From NCBI RefSeq assembly GCF_039522025.1, contig NZ_BAAADB010000014.1:62001-126000 (forward strand): a stretch of 64,000 nucleotides of DNA, given 5' to 3'. Source of the DNA: Deinococcus depolymerans. Its GTDB lineage: Bacteria > Deinococcota > Deinococci > Deinococcales > Deinococcaceae. The position numbers and the translations under genes are program-made. The stretch's first letter is position 1. Each line of letters begins with the position of its first letter. Shown here piece by piece: positions 1-9,399 of this stretch. The notes under the pieces are model-generated. The model was not told the DNA's origin. It saw only the letters and a list, made by a program, of their open reading frames with translations, and made no database searches.

Positions 1-320
1 CGGGCCAGTTGTGCCACCACGATGTCCCAGGTCTCACCGACACAACGCGAGACCATCCGCTGCAAGACCTGCACGATCTCCACCCGATTGAATTCCTCCA
101 CGATCAGCAGATCCCAGCGCCACACGAACCCCTGCGACGCGCACTCCCGCCTCAGCCAGTCCGGCGAACAGACCGTCAGGCTGAAGGAATCCGACGCATC
201 CCCACCTACAGGCCCGATATAAAGCCGAAGGTCTACCCCGAAATCCGCAGGATGCTCCGGCACGAAACTCTCGAACGCCGAGTGATCGGCCAGCGAGATC
301 ACTTTCAGCTCAGCGATCAT
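1..320 (-). CDS. Imm8-like immunity protein, 3' end cut by window edge
   Basis: The frame read leftwards from the ATG at 320 stays open to the window edge, giving about 106 residues without a stop. It begins [14 protein letters not shown] and contains the segments [29 protein letters not shown] and [17 protein letters not shown], with [11 protein letters not shown] near the cut. This order (AELK start, 'FG..L...GP.G..G..SF...VC.P.WL', 'YLIVE.Y', 'GDTWEEVA..L') is what I know of the Imm8 family of polymorphic-toxin immunity proteins, which neutralise a cognate secreted toxin. A purine-rich GGGGGAATGGG precedes the ATG. No toxin gene is visible; it could lie beyond the left edge. The family call is from memory of the motif, not a search. 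Confidence 0.72.
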   Translation of the reverse strand, partial: MIAELKVISLADHSAFESFVPEHPADFGVDLRLYIGPVGGDASDSFSLTVCSPDWLRRECASQGFVWRWDLLIVEEFNRVEIVQVLQRMVSRCVGETWDIVVAQLA

Positions 321-353
321 CCCATTCCCCCAACCGGGCGCTTACACTGCCGC

Positions 354-1097
354 ATGACGATCACCACGCAGCATGAACTGGACGGCATGACCCTCGCCGG
401 GAAGGTCGTCGCCCGCACCCTCGACGCCCTGCGCGCCGCCGTCGAACCGGGCATCACGCCCGCCGAACTGGACGCGCTGGCCGGACAGGTGTTCGCGGGG
501 TTCGGGGCGTTCTCCGCGCCGCGGGCCGAGTACGGCGCGCCCGTGAACGTGTTCATCAGCGTCAACGACGACATCGTGCACGGCCTGCCCACCAACCGCC
601 CGCTTCAGGCGGGGGACGTGGTGTGCATCGACGTCACGCCGAACGTCGGCGGGTTCGTCGCGGACGCCGCCATCACGGTCGCCGTGCCGCCCGTCTCCCC
701 CACCGCCGCCCGCCTCATCGAGGCGGCCGAGGCAGCCCTGGCCCGTGGCCTGAACGCCGCCCGCGCCGGACAGCCCCTGAACGGCATCGGGCGAGCCATC
801 CAGGCTGAGGTTCAGCGCCGGGGCTTCACGCTCCTGCCGGAACTTCAGGGGCACGGTGTGGGCCGCGCCATCCACGAGAAACCCGACGTTCCCAACTATT
901 ACCGCCCCGCGCTCCGCAAACCGCTGCACGAGGGCCTCGTGATCGCCGTGGAACCCATGCTCAGCACCGGCAAGAGCCCCCGCGTCCGCACCCGCCGCGA
1001 CGGCTGGACGCTCGCCACCACCGACGGCGGCCTCGCCGCCCACGTCGAACACACCATCATGATCACCAAAGGAAAACCGCTGGTGCTGACAGCGTGA
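354..1097 (+). CDS. map: Type I methionine aminopeptidase
   Basis: This 247-residue protein removes the initiator methionine from new proteins in the cytoplasm. The five metal ligands of the pita-bread fold are all recognisable: Asp in CIDVTPN, Asp in FVADAAI, His in [17 protein letters not shown], Glu in VEPM and Glu in HVEHTIMI. The substrate-pocket histidine is in DIVHGLP. Length matches short type I enzymes without an N-terminal zinc extension. The frame is open further upstream, but I place the start at the ATG at 354 because TACACT at 343-348 lies 5 nt before it, a leaderless promoter arrangement, and the upstream part overlaps the divergent Imm8 gene. Confidence 0.95.
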   Translation: MTITTQHELDGMTLAGKVVARTLDALRAAVEPGITPAELDALAGQVFAGFGAFSAPRAEYGAPVNVFISVNDDIVHGLPTNRPLQAGDVVCIDVTPNVGGFVADAAITVAVPPVSPTAARLIEAAEAALARGLNAARAGQPLNGIGRAIQAEVQRRGFTLLPELQGHGVGRAIHEKPDVPNYYRPALRKPLHEGLVIAVEPMLSTGKSPRVRTRRDGWTLATTDGGLAAHVEHTIMITKGKPLVLTA

Positions 1098-1142
1098 AAG
1101 CAATTTTTCTGTTGAGACCGTCCAGGGCTTGAACATTGAGAC

Positions 1143-1652
1143 TCAGTCGCTCTCAATCACGAGGAACATGCCAGCCATTTTCTCGTCGAGAATGACAACA
1201 CCGTTTTCGAAAACGTATTTGGGATCGCTCCACCCCAAACCTGAATAAGCGGTGGGCTGCTCAAAAAGACCGAAAAAGTCAGTGACCATTTCTTCGGCTA
1301 TATGTGCAGGTACAGTTTCGACCGTGTGGCCGACGCTTCCGCCGCCTATCAATGACTGCCGCAGAAACTCACGGGCATCACTGGGGTTGACTGCGCACTC
1401 CACCCAACCTGCCGCGACCTGCCCTTGCGAGGCAATGGGCGGCATTTTTTCCAGGTATACACTGAGAGTTTCATGCTCACCCCACAGATTGAAGAGCCGA
1501 TCAAGCATCTCTTCTTCACCCATATCGGCCCGCCGCCACTCCGCAATAGATGTCAAATCCAGCATGTATTTCCCGTGCATTCTGGGAAAGGCAGTCAGAC
1601 GCTCCTGTAACCCGCAAAGCGTCTCCAGGGCCTCCGACTGAATGTCACTCAT
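1143..1652 (-). CDS. Hypothetical protein coupled to paaD
   Basis: This is a 169-residue acidic, soluble protein that I do not recognise. No signal peptide, membrane segment or clear motif is visible. It has [21 protein letters not shown] near residues 37-57 and a C-terminal stretch ending [12 protein letters not shown]. Its ATG at 1652 overlaps the paaD stop codon by 4 nt (ATGA), so it is probably translated as the last gene of the paa message. Its base composition is clearly lower in G+C than that of its neighbours, which suggests more recent acquisition. With the Imm8 gene 800 bp away it might also be an immunity-type protein, but nothing in the sequence proves that. Confidence 0.7.
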   Translation of the reverse strand: MSDIQSEALETLCGLQERLTAFPRMHGKYMLDLTSIAEWRRADMGEEEMLDRLFNLWGEHETLSVYLEKMPPIASQGQVAAGWVECAVNPSDAREFLRQSLIGGGSVGHTVETVPAHIAEEMVTDFFGLFEQPTAYSGLGWSDPKYVFENGVVILDEKMAGMFLVIESD

Positions 1653-2185
1653 ACGCTCTTGAACCCTTCAAACGGTTCGCGGCAGGTGTCGCAGACGTAC
1701 ATGCGTTTGCAGAGGGTGGGCCCAAAGGAGGCGGTCATGCGGACGTTCAGGCTGCCGCAGCGGGGGCAGCGGGTGGGTTCCGCGTCCAGTTGAATCAGTT
1801 GCCCTTCCCCGGTGGGGGCGGGGGGCGCGATGCCGTACTGCCGCAGTCGCTCGCGCGCGTCGTCGTTGATCCAGTCGGTCGTCCACGGGGGCGTAAGGGT
1901 GCTCCTGACCTCGACGTCCGTCACGCCCAGGCCACGCACCGCCTGCTCGATGCTGTCCCGGATGACGTGCAGAGCGGGGCAGCCGCTGAAGGTGGGCGTG
2001 AACGTCACCGTCACGCGCCCATCGTCGCCCACGGTCACGTCGCGCACCATGCCCATGTCCGTGATGCTCACGACGGGAATCTCCGGGTCTGGGACGCTGG
2101 TCAGCGCGTCCCAGACGGCAGATGGCTGAATGCTGATGGCCGATGGCGCAGGGCGCTCTGCCTTCTGCCTTCCGCCTTCTGCCAT
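1649..2185 (-). CDS. paaD: Phenylacetyl-CoA epoxidase subunit PaaD
   Basis: PaaD is the small iron-sulfur-maturation-like subunit needed for an active phenylacetyl-CoA 1,2-epoxidase. The protein (178 aa) has the MIP18/DUF59 core [24 protein letters not shown] followed by FSGCPAL and a C-terminal zinc-ribbon-like part with CPRC and CDTC pairs, typical of PaaD. The only plausible in-frame start near the core is the ATG at 2185, 8 nt after the paaC stop. That makes about 20 N-terminal residues ([20 protein letters not shown]) derived from a low-complexity DNA repeat and probably non-functional. It is the fourth gene of the operon. Confidence 0.9.
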   Translation of the reverse strand: MAEGGRQKAERPAPSAISIQPSAVWDALTSVPDPEIPVVSITDMGMVRDVTVGDDGRVTVTFTPTFSGCPALHVIRDSIEQAVRGLGVTDVEVRSTLTPPWTTDWINDDARERLRQYGIAPPAPTGEGQLIQLDAEPTRCPRCGSLNVRMTASFGPTLCKRMYVCDTCREPFEGFKSV

Positions 2186-2190
2186 CCGCC
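2116..2190. repeat. Simple GATGGC / TTCTGCC repeat at paaC-paaD junction
   Basis: On the plus strand GATGGC-like units (2121-2147) are followed by repeated CTTCTGCC/CTTCCGCC units (about 2160-2190). The two halves are imperfectly complementary, so the tract can fold on itself. It spans the first codons of paaD and the junction with paaC, and looks like an expanded low-complexity tract that was captured as coding sequence. Confidence 0.65.
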
Positions 2191-2193
2191 TGT

Positions 2194-2972
<779 letters not shown>

Positions 2973-2976
<4 letters not shown>

Positions 2977-3563
2977 GCGCCTTCCTCGCTGGCGGCGCGG
3001 CCCGGCATCAGCCCGGCGCGTTTCAGTTCGCCGACGTGCCGGCCGATCACGCCGTAGTGCTGCTGCTGCTTGTACGTCTTGTCCTTCGCGGGCGCGAACC
3101 AGCTCTCGACGGTGCCGGGGTCCTCGTCCGTGCGGACGACCGCCGACTCCGGGAAGACCATCCAGGCGAGCACGTCCGGGTGCATGACCTGCGCCTGCCG
3201 CAGCGCGTCGCCGCTCCCGCTGGCCTGCACGGTGCCGCTGAGGTCCACGAAGGTCATGCTGCGCTTGTTCGTGCGTTTCACGCCCACGTGGTACGTCCCG
3301 GTCTCGCCGGGCGAGTCCAGCAGCGCGGGATTCGTGGTCAGTTCCTCGGGCGTGGCGGTCAGGAGGTCGTCCTCGCGCACGCACCAGAGGCTCACGGCAG
3401 CCGGGCGGCGCACGAACACGTTCCGCGCCGTCAGGAGCGCATGCGGCGGGTCACCCGCGTGCACGCTCCCCACCGCCTGATGCGGGCGGTTCGGGGCGTC
3501 CTGCTTGAACACCTCCCAGCGCGGCCACTGCGTATCGGAGGACGGGGATTGAGGTTGAGTCAT
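2973..3563 (-). CDS. paaB: Phenylacetyl-CoA epoxidase subunit PaaB, double-length
   Basis: PaaB bridges PaaAC heterodimers in the epoxidase. The N-terminal half ([27 protein letters not shown]...[21 protein letters not shown]) is a full PaaB domain. The second half ([35 protein letters not shown]) reads like a second PaaB-like domain. At 196 residues it is about twice the roughly 95 residues of the E. coli protein. The start at 3563 follows from domain content; the longer open frame upstream is antisense or out-of-frame reading of paaA. The gene is separated from paaA by a 131-bp gap containing a large inverted repeat. Confidence 0.92.
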
Positions 3564-3594
3564 GGGTGGGGTTCCTTTCTGGGCTGGGGGGGGA

Positions 3595-3691
3595 CCCCTC
3601 AGTCCGCTGCGCGGCCAGCTCCCCTCAAGGGGAGCCAGTGTGATGGTTGGCTCCCCTTGAGGGGAGCTGTCAGCGAAGCTGACTGAGGGGT
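3595..3691. repeat. Nested inverted repeat between paaA and paaB
   Basis: The outer arms CCCCTCAGTC and GACTGAGGGG enclose a perfect inner pair, GCTCCCCTCAAGGGGAGCCA and its reverse complement. Each inner arm is itself a small palindrome (CTCCCCTCAAGGGGAG). The element lies inside the paa operon and could form a stable hairpin in the mRNA. I see no second copy in this window. It may be a REP/BIME-like intergenic palindrome or an RNA-processing or attenuation site. Confidence 0.8.
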
Positions 3692-3694
3692 TCT

Positions 3695-4669
<975 letters not shown>

Positions 4670-4703
4670 GGGGGCAACCTCCTGATGGGACTGCCCCCAG
4701 TGT

Positions 4704-4721
4704 ACCTAACGAGCGTTAGGT
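4704..4721. promoter_or_regulatory. PaaR-type operator upstream of paaA
   Basis: The 18-bp site ACCTAACGAGCGTTAGGT has perfect 8-bp arms around a 2-bp centre. It fits CNAACGNNCGTTNG, the pseudopalindrome reported for the TetR-family repressor PaaR of Thermus thermophilus, which is released by phenylacetyl-CoA. It begins 35 bp upstream of the paaA start and overlaps a possible minus-strand -10 (TACACT, complement of 4699-4704), which suits a repressor. No TetR-type gene is present in the window. Confidence 0.78.
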
Positions 4722-4830
4722 TGGGTGTGGCCTGGGTTGCAGCCGTCCGGTCTACCCATCCGCGCGTGCATGATCGGGCATGCTGTGAGGAGAGCCCGCA
4801 TCCACACCCCCCTGCTCCCGGAGGTTCCTG

Positions 4831-6348
4831 ATGATCCGTTCCCGCACGCCACTCCTGCTGACCGCCCTGGGCCTGCTGCTGGCCGCGCCCGCCGCCGCGC
4901 AGCCCGCGCCCATGCCCGTGAAGGTCTCCTCGCGCACCTGCGGGGCGTACACCCTGGCCCTGCGCGAGAACGGCTTCGGGGAACCGGCCGACCGCGTGAC
5001 CATCACGCGCGGCGCGACCAGTTACGCCACGGTCGAGGACACCATGGTCAGCGTGGACTGGTGCCGGGACGTGACCGGCGACGGCGTCCCGGAAGTCCTG
5101 CTGGCCGGCTTTTCCGGCGGCGCGCACTGCTGCTTCACGCACACGCTGTACTCGCTGACCAGCCCGCCCCGGCGGCTGCTCACGGCGTTCAGCGCGCACA
5201 GCGACACCCTGGAGGCCCGGCAGCTGGACGGACGCGGCCCGCTGGAACTGGTCGGCGCGGACTGGCGCTTCGCGTACGGGTACGGCATGAGCTTCGCCGA
5301 GAGCGCCCCGCTGCCCACCGTGTACTCGTTCCTGAACGGCCAGTACGTGGAGAACACCCGCGCCTTCCCCGGCTTCATGCAGACCTATGCGCGCCACATG
5401 AACGCCGACCCGTTCAGCGGGGGCGTACTGGTCGAGTACGCCACCCGCACCGTCACTCAGGGGAGCGCCAGCGCCGACACCTGGGCGGCGGCGCAACCGG
5501 CACCCTTCCGGGCGTGGCTGGCGAACTACGGCCCGGATGTGCGGCAGGACCTCTCGGACTTCGGGCTGCGGGACTGGCCCACACGCGCCGGCCTGGACGC
5601 GGACGCCGTGCGCAGCGGCATCGGCGGGGCGTTCACGGCGCCCGGCACGCGCGCGTACCTGGCCGTCACCGTCGGCGCGGGACGGGACCCGGTCGCCACG
5701 CTGCGCCTGTTCCAGCCGCGCGGCGCGGCCATCACGGCCGGCCCCGCCCTGCTGACCGTCCCCGTGACCCGCGACGCGTACGGCGAGCCGACCCTGACCG
5801 TCTGGCCGGCCGCCACGGTCCGCCGCGCGGGCGGCCGGGACGACACCCTGCTGCGCGACGCCCGCAGCGGCAGTGTCCGCTACGCCGCATACCGCGTGGG
5901 CAGCGCCGCCCTGACCGAACTGCGGGACGACCCGCTGGCCGTTACGGCCGCGCTGCTGAGCGACCTGAGCAGCGTGGCCGGGCACGTCGCCTCGCAGTAC
6001 CGGGACGTCACGCGCACCGCGGCGCAGACCGCTGAGGTGCAGCGCCGCATCGACGCGGCCGTCACCCGCGCCCGCCCGTGGCTGGGCACGCGGCGCGGCC
6101 CCACCGACTTCCCGCTGGGCCGCCTGGGGAACTTCACGTTCGGCAGCGTCACCCTCACCCAGGACAGCCCCGCGCAGGCGCAGGCCGTCATCACGACCAC
6201 CGTCGGTTTCACCGACGACCGCACCGACAGCGAGTACGTCAGCGGCGAACGCCACACCCTCACCGTGAACCTCGACCGCGCCGCGACAGGCTGGCAGGTC
6301 ACCGACTGGACCCTCAAGCCCCGCACCGGCGAACTGTACGAGGACTGA
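4831..6348 (+). CDS. Secreted protein of unknown function, 505 aa
   Basis: A Sec signal peptide is clear: RSRT, then a Leu/Ala-rich core, then APAAAQPAP with likely cleavage after AAA near residue 23. Soon after comes DVTGDGVPEVLLAGFSGGAHCCF, an Asp/Gly loop like the calcium-binding FG-GAP/VCBS motif with a neighbouring CC pair. The rest is beta-rich, with no enzyme motif I recognise. The C-terminal 90 residues (TFGSVTLTQ...LTVNLDRAATGWQVTDWTLKP) resemble a domain often seen in deinococcal exported proteins. GGAGG precedes the ATG at 4831. The TGA stop at 6346-6348 is one side of a repeat-family-A target duplication. Confidence 0.85.
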   Translation: MIRSRTPLLLTALGLLLAAPAAAQPAPMPVKVSSRTCGAYTLALRENGFGEPADRVTITRGATSYATVEDTMVSVDWCRDVTGDGVPEVLLAGFSGGAHCCFTHTLYSLTSPPRRLLTAFSAHSDTLEARQLDGRGPLELVGADWRFAYGYGMSFAESAPLPTVYSFLNGQYVENTRAFPGFMQTYARHMNADPFSGGVLVEYATRTVTQGSASADTWAAAQPAPFRAWLANYGPDVRQDLSDFGLRDWPTRAGLDADAVRSGIGGAFTAPGTRAYLAVTVGAGRDPVATLRLFQPRGAAITAGPALLTVPVTRDAYGEPTLTVWPAATVRRAGGRDDTLLRDARSGSVRYAAYRVGSAALTELRDDPLAVTAALLSDLSSVAGHVASQYRDVTRTAAQTAEVQRRIDAAVTRARPWLGTRRGPTDFPLGRLGNFTFGSVTLTQDSPAQAQAVITTTVGFTDDRTDSEYVSGERHTLTVNLDRAATGWQVTDWTLKPRTGELYED

Positions 6349-6504
6349 TACGGACTCCGATTGAATGGGCCGCAATGCCCGCTGGGTCCGAGAGAAGCGA
6401 CTCGGAGAGCTGCTCCGCAGAGTGGGAGCAACACGCCCCTCCGGACGTGGAGCCAGCAATCCGGCGACGTTCCGGATTGTTGGCGAAACAAACGGCAGTC
6501 CGTA
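6349..6504. repeat. Family A MITE-like element, copy A1
   Basis: This 156-bp element starts TACGGACTCCGATTG and ends CAAACGGCAGTCCGTA, so its ends are inverted repeats with a few mismatches. It is flanked by the 3-bp direct repeat TGA at 6346-6348 and 6505-6507; the left TGA is the stop codon of the 505-aa gene. Internally it keeps CTCCGGACGTGGAG and a stem CAATCCGG (6457-6464) / CCGGATTG (6472-6479). It has no coding capacity. Confidence 0.88.
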
Positions 6505-6615
6505 TGAACGGTCGGCAGCGGATGGGCGGTGGCGGAGGGCCTGTCACGCGGCGCGGCACAGGCCGGGTCAGACGACGGCGCGGCGCGCGGCCGGCCGGGC
6601 CGTTTACGCTGGGTC

Positions 6616-6999
6616 ATGCGTCAGAACATCAGCAGTGGCAGCCCCTGGGAAGCGCAGATCGGGTACTCACGCGCCGTGAAGGTCGGGAACACCGTCCAGG
6701 TCAGCGGCACGACCGCCACCGTGAACGGCGAGGTCGTCGGCGAGGGCGACCCGGCCGAGCAGACCCGCGCGGCGCTGGGCATCATCCGCACCGCGCTGGA
6801 AACGGCCGGCGCGCAGCTGTCCGACGTGGTCCGCACCCGCATCTACGTGACGGACATCAGCCGCTGGGAGGAAGTGGCCCGCGCGCACGGCGAGGTGTTC
6901 CGCGACATCCGCCCCGCCACGACCCTGGTGCAGGTCGCCGCGCTGATCGACCCGCTGCACCTCGTGGAGATCGAGGCCGAAGCCGTCATCGGCGGGTGA
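6616..6999 (+). CDS. RidA/YjgF family protein
   Basis: This 127-residue protein has the chorismate-mutase-like RidA fold: SGSPWEAQIGYSRAVKVGNTVQVSGTTA at the N terminus, DVVRTRIYVTDISRW in the middle, and IRPATTLVQVAALIDPLHLVEIEAEAVI at the end. The arginine before PATT and the glutamate in VEIEAEA match the catalytic pair of imine/enamine deaminases such as RidA. Family members hydrolyse reactive 2-aminoacrylate and related imines, but many paralogs differ in substrate, so no symbol is given. The start is the ATG at 6616, giving MRQNISSGS. It stands 28 bp before the aldo/keto reductase gene and may be cotranscribed with it. Confidence 0.9.
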   Translation: MRQNISSGSPWEAQIGYSRAVKVGNTVQVSGTTATVNGEVVGEGDPAEQTRAALGIIRTALETAGAQLSDVVRTRIYVTDISRWEEVARAHGEVFRDIRPATTLVQVAALIDPLHLVEIEAEAVIGG

Positions 7000-7027
7000 T
7001 CCCCGCCTGTGGGGCAGACTGGGCGGC

Positions 7028-8011
7028 ATGACCTCTTCCCCTTCCGGTTCCGTCCGTCCGTTCGATCCGGCGTCACCCCGCCTTGGGCTGGGACTGGCGG
7101 CGCTGGGCCGCCCCGGGTACATCAACCTGGGGCACGCGCGTGACCTGCCGGACCGGTCGGTGGAGGGCATGCGGGCGCAGGCGTGGGCGGTGCTGGACGA
7201 GGCGTACGCGGCGGGCGTGCGGTACTTCGACGCGGCGCGCAGTTACGGGCTGGCCGAGGAGTTCCTGGGCGGGTGGGTGCAGGCGCGCGGGCACCGGGAC
7301 GCCGTGCTGGGCAGCAAGTGGGGGTACACGTACGTGGCGGACTGGCAGCCGGACGCGCCCGTGCATGAGGTCAAGACGCACGACCGGGCCACGCTGGACC
7401 GGCAGTGGCCGCAGACGCTCGCGGCGCTGGGCGGCCCCCCGGCGCTGTACCTGATTCACTCGGCGACGCTGGAGTCGGGCGTGCTGGAGAACCCGGCGGT
7501 GCTCTCCCGGCTGGCGGAACTGGCGGCGGGGGGCGTGCGGGTGGGCCTGAGTACCAGCGGCCCCGCGCAGGCGGACACGATCCGGCGGGCGCTGGACGTG
7601 CGGGTGGACGGCGTGAATCCGCTGGGTGCGGTGCAGGCCACCTGGAACCTGCTGGACCGCTCGGCGGGTGCGGCCCTGGCCGACGCGCACGCGGCCGGGT
7701 GGGTGACCGTGGTGAAGGAGGGCGTGGCGAACGGCCGCCTGAGTGCGCGGGGCCTGGGCGGGCGCGGGGACGTGCCCGCCCCGCTAGCGGCGCTGGCGGC
7801 CGAGCTGGGGGTCACGCCGGACGCGGCGGCCCTGGCGGCGGTGCTGGCGCAACCCTGGGCGGACATGGTCCTGAGCGGCGCGGGAACCGCCGGGCAGCTG
7901 GCGCAGAATCTGGCGGCGCTGCGCGTGCAGGTGCCGGCGGACGCCCTGCCGGAACTGGCGGTGGACGCCCGCACGTACTGGCAGGAACGGGCGGCGCTGC
8001 CCTGGAACTGA
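7028..8011 (+). CDS. Aldo/keto reductase
   Basis: This 327-residue protein has the TIM-barrel aldo/keto reductase signature: LGLGLAALG, then YFDAARSYGLAEEFLGGW with the catalytic Asp and Tyr, and GSKWGYTYVADW with the catalytic Lys. The barrel continues with YLIHSATLESGVL and the C-terminal DMVLSGAGTAGQLAQNLAAL. The expected catalytic His sits in the IHSA strand. Family members reduce carbonyls with NADPH; the substrate cannot be read from sequence. The gene probably follows ridA in one transcript. Its TGA stop at 8009-8011 forms one target duplication of repeat copy A2. Confidence 0.92.
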   Translation: MTSSPSGSVRPFDPASPRLGLGLAALGRPGYINLGHARDLPDRSVEGMRAQAWAVLDEAYAAGVRYFDAARSYGLAEEFLGGWVQARGHRDAVLGSKWGYTYVADWQPDAPVHEVKTHDRATLDRQWPQTLAALGGPPALYLIHSATLESGVLENPAVLSRLAELAAGGVRVGLSTSGPAQADTIRRALDVRVDGVNPLGAVQATWNLLDRSAGAALADAHAAGWVTVVKEGVANGRLSARGLGGRGDVPAPLAALAAELGVTPDAAALAAVLAQPWADMVLSGAGTAGQLAQNLAALRVQVPADALPELAVDARTYWQERAALPWN

Positions 8012-8166
8012 GACGGATTCCGTTTGTTTCGCCAACAATCCGGAACTTCACCGGATTGCCAGCTCCACGTCCGGAACCCGTTTCTCTCCTGCTCTGCGAA
8101 GCAGCTCTCCGAGTCACATCCGCTCGGATTGAACGGGCTTTGCAGCCCATTCAATCGGAGTCCGTA
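8012..8166. repeat. Family A MITE-like element, copy A2
   Basis: This 155-bp copy is in the opposite orientation to A1. It begins GACGGATTCCGTTTGTTTCGCC and ends CAATCGGAGTCCGTA, with TGA on both sides (8009-8011, the aldo/keto reductase stop, and 8167-8169). It keeps the internal CAATCCGG/CCGGATTG stem and the terminal hairpin whose arms carry TTGAACGG and CCATTCAA. Confidence 0.88.
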
Positions 8167-8182
8167 TGACCCGCAGTCCGGA

Positions 8183-9046
8183 TCAGTACGAGCGGAAGTT
8201 CTGCCAGACGTGCGCGGGTTCGAAGCTGAAGCCGAACACGCCGGGACCGCTGTGCGCGGAGAGGACCGTGCCGAGGCTCAGGGTCATGCTTTCCTGCACG
8301 CCCAGGCGGCGGGCCTCGAACCGCAGGGCGTCGACGCTGTCGGAGGCGCCGTTGTGGAAGAACGCCACGCGGCCCTGCGGGAGGCTGGCGGCGCAGGCGC
8401 GCAGCTGCTCGGTCATGCTGTTCATGGCGCGGCCGGCGCCGACGGCACGCGCGAAGGGTTCCACCCGGCCCTCGCGCAGGCCCAGGATGGGTTTCAGGTT
8501 CAGCAGGCCGCCCAGCAGGGCCGCCGCGCCGCCGATCCGTCCGCCGCGCTGCAGGTATCCCAGGGTGTTCAGGCACATGCGGGTCTGCGCGTACTGCCGC
8601 AGGCTCTGCAGGACCTGCGCGACCTGCGCGGCCGGCACGTGGTCACGCATCAGGCGCGCGGCCCGCTCGGCCTGCAGGGCCAGTCCGGCGGCGGACTGCC
8701 AGGAGTCGTGGACGGTGACCCGCCCCGGGAAGGCCAGCGCGGCCTCGGCGGCGTGGCTGCAGGTGTCGCTCAGGCGGCTGCTGACGTGTACGGCCAGCAC
8801 GTGATCGTGGCGTTGCAGCAGGGCCTCGAGCGTCTCGCGGTAGGCCTGCACGGTGGGGGGCGCGGTGACGGGCATGGCGGCTCCGGCGTCCACGCGGCGG
8901 AAAAGTTCCTCGCTGCCGAGTTCCTGGTGATCGAGCCAGTCACGCCCGTCGAAGTGGACGGTGAGGGGAATGACCCGCAGGCCGATGGCGTCGGCCTGAC
9001 CGGCTTCGAGGTCGCTGGTGGAGTCGGTCAGGACGATGCTGTTCAT
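8183..9046 (-). CDS. DegV family fatty-acid-binding protein
   Basis: The 287-residue protein has the DegV signature set: LTDSTSDLEAGQADAIGLRVIPLTVHFDG at the start, HVSSRLSDTCSHAAEAA with the lipid-headgroup Ser/Thr near residue 90, and GYLQRGGRIGGAAALLGGLLNLKPILGLREG. DegV/FakB proteins bind a fatty acid and in Gram-positives present it to FakA kinase; no FakA is in the window. The start at 9046 (MNSIVLTDSTSDL) is set by the conserved N terminus. The TGA stop reads on as TGATCCGGACTGCGG, matching the terminus of repeat copy A7, so a remnant of family A probably sits at this stop codon too. Confidence 0.92.
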   Translation of the reverse strand: MNSIVLTDSTSDLEAGQADAIGLRVIPLTVHFDGRDWLDHQELGSEELFRRVDAGAAMPVTAPPTVQAYRETLEALLQRHDHVLAVHVSSRLSDTCSHAAEAALAFPGRVTVHDSWQSAAGLALQAERAARLMRDHVPAAQVAQVLQSLRQYAQTRMCLNTLGYLQRGGRIGGAAALLGGLLNLKPILGLREGRVEPFARAVGAGRAMNSMTEQLRACAASLPQGRVAFFHNGASDSVDALRFEARRLGVQESMTLSLGTVLSAHSGPGVFGFSFEPAHVWQNFRSY

Positions 9047-9254
9047 GCCCGTATGGTAGGACCCGGACAGGCAGAAATGTGAAATTTCCCCCATCAGGGG
9101 CTCCCCCCGGGGTGCGCCCCCCCGGACGTGCCCCGGACCGTCCACCACCCCCGCCAGGGAGACGGCGCGACTGCCACCGGAGCGCCGCCACCCGCCGCGT
9201 CGGAGCGGCCGGTCTCTAAAACCGTTCTCCGAATGACGCCCCGGCACAGCAGAC

Positions 9255-9382
9255 GTCCGATGCCTCCATTCTCTGCTTCGCGGCTGTGCCAGTCCGTCCT
9301 GACCGTCCGCATTCACCCGCTCTGCTGCGGGGCGTTCCAGGTCCGCCCGGCCAGACAGCCTGCCGCTTCACGGCAACGGCTC
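9255..9382. repeat. Family B 128-bp repeat, copy B1
   Basis: The segment starts GTCCGATGCCTCCATTCTC and ends ACGGCAACGGCTC. It matches 63599-63726 along its length with scattered differences. It lies in the gap between degV and the MNT-HEPN gene. An 18-bp unit (CGGCTCYAGTGCCCGG core) is tandemly duplicated at the junction with the MNT-HEPN 3' end. The rest of the gap, 9047-9254, shows nothing I can name. Confidence 0.75.
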
Positions 9383-9399
9383 CAGTGCCCGGAACGGCT

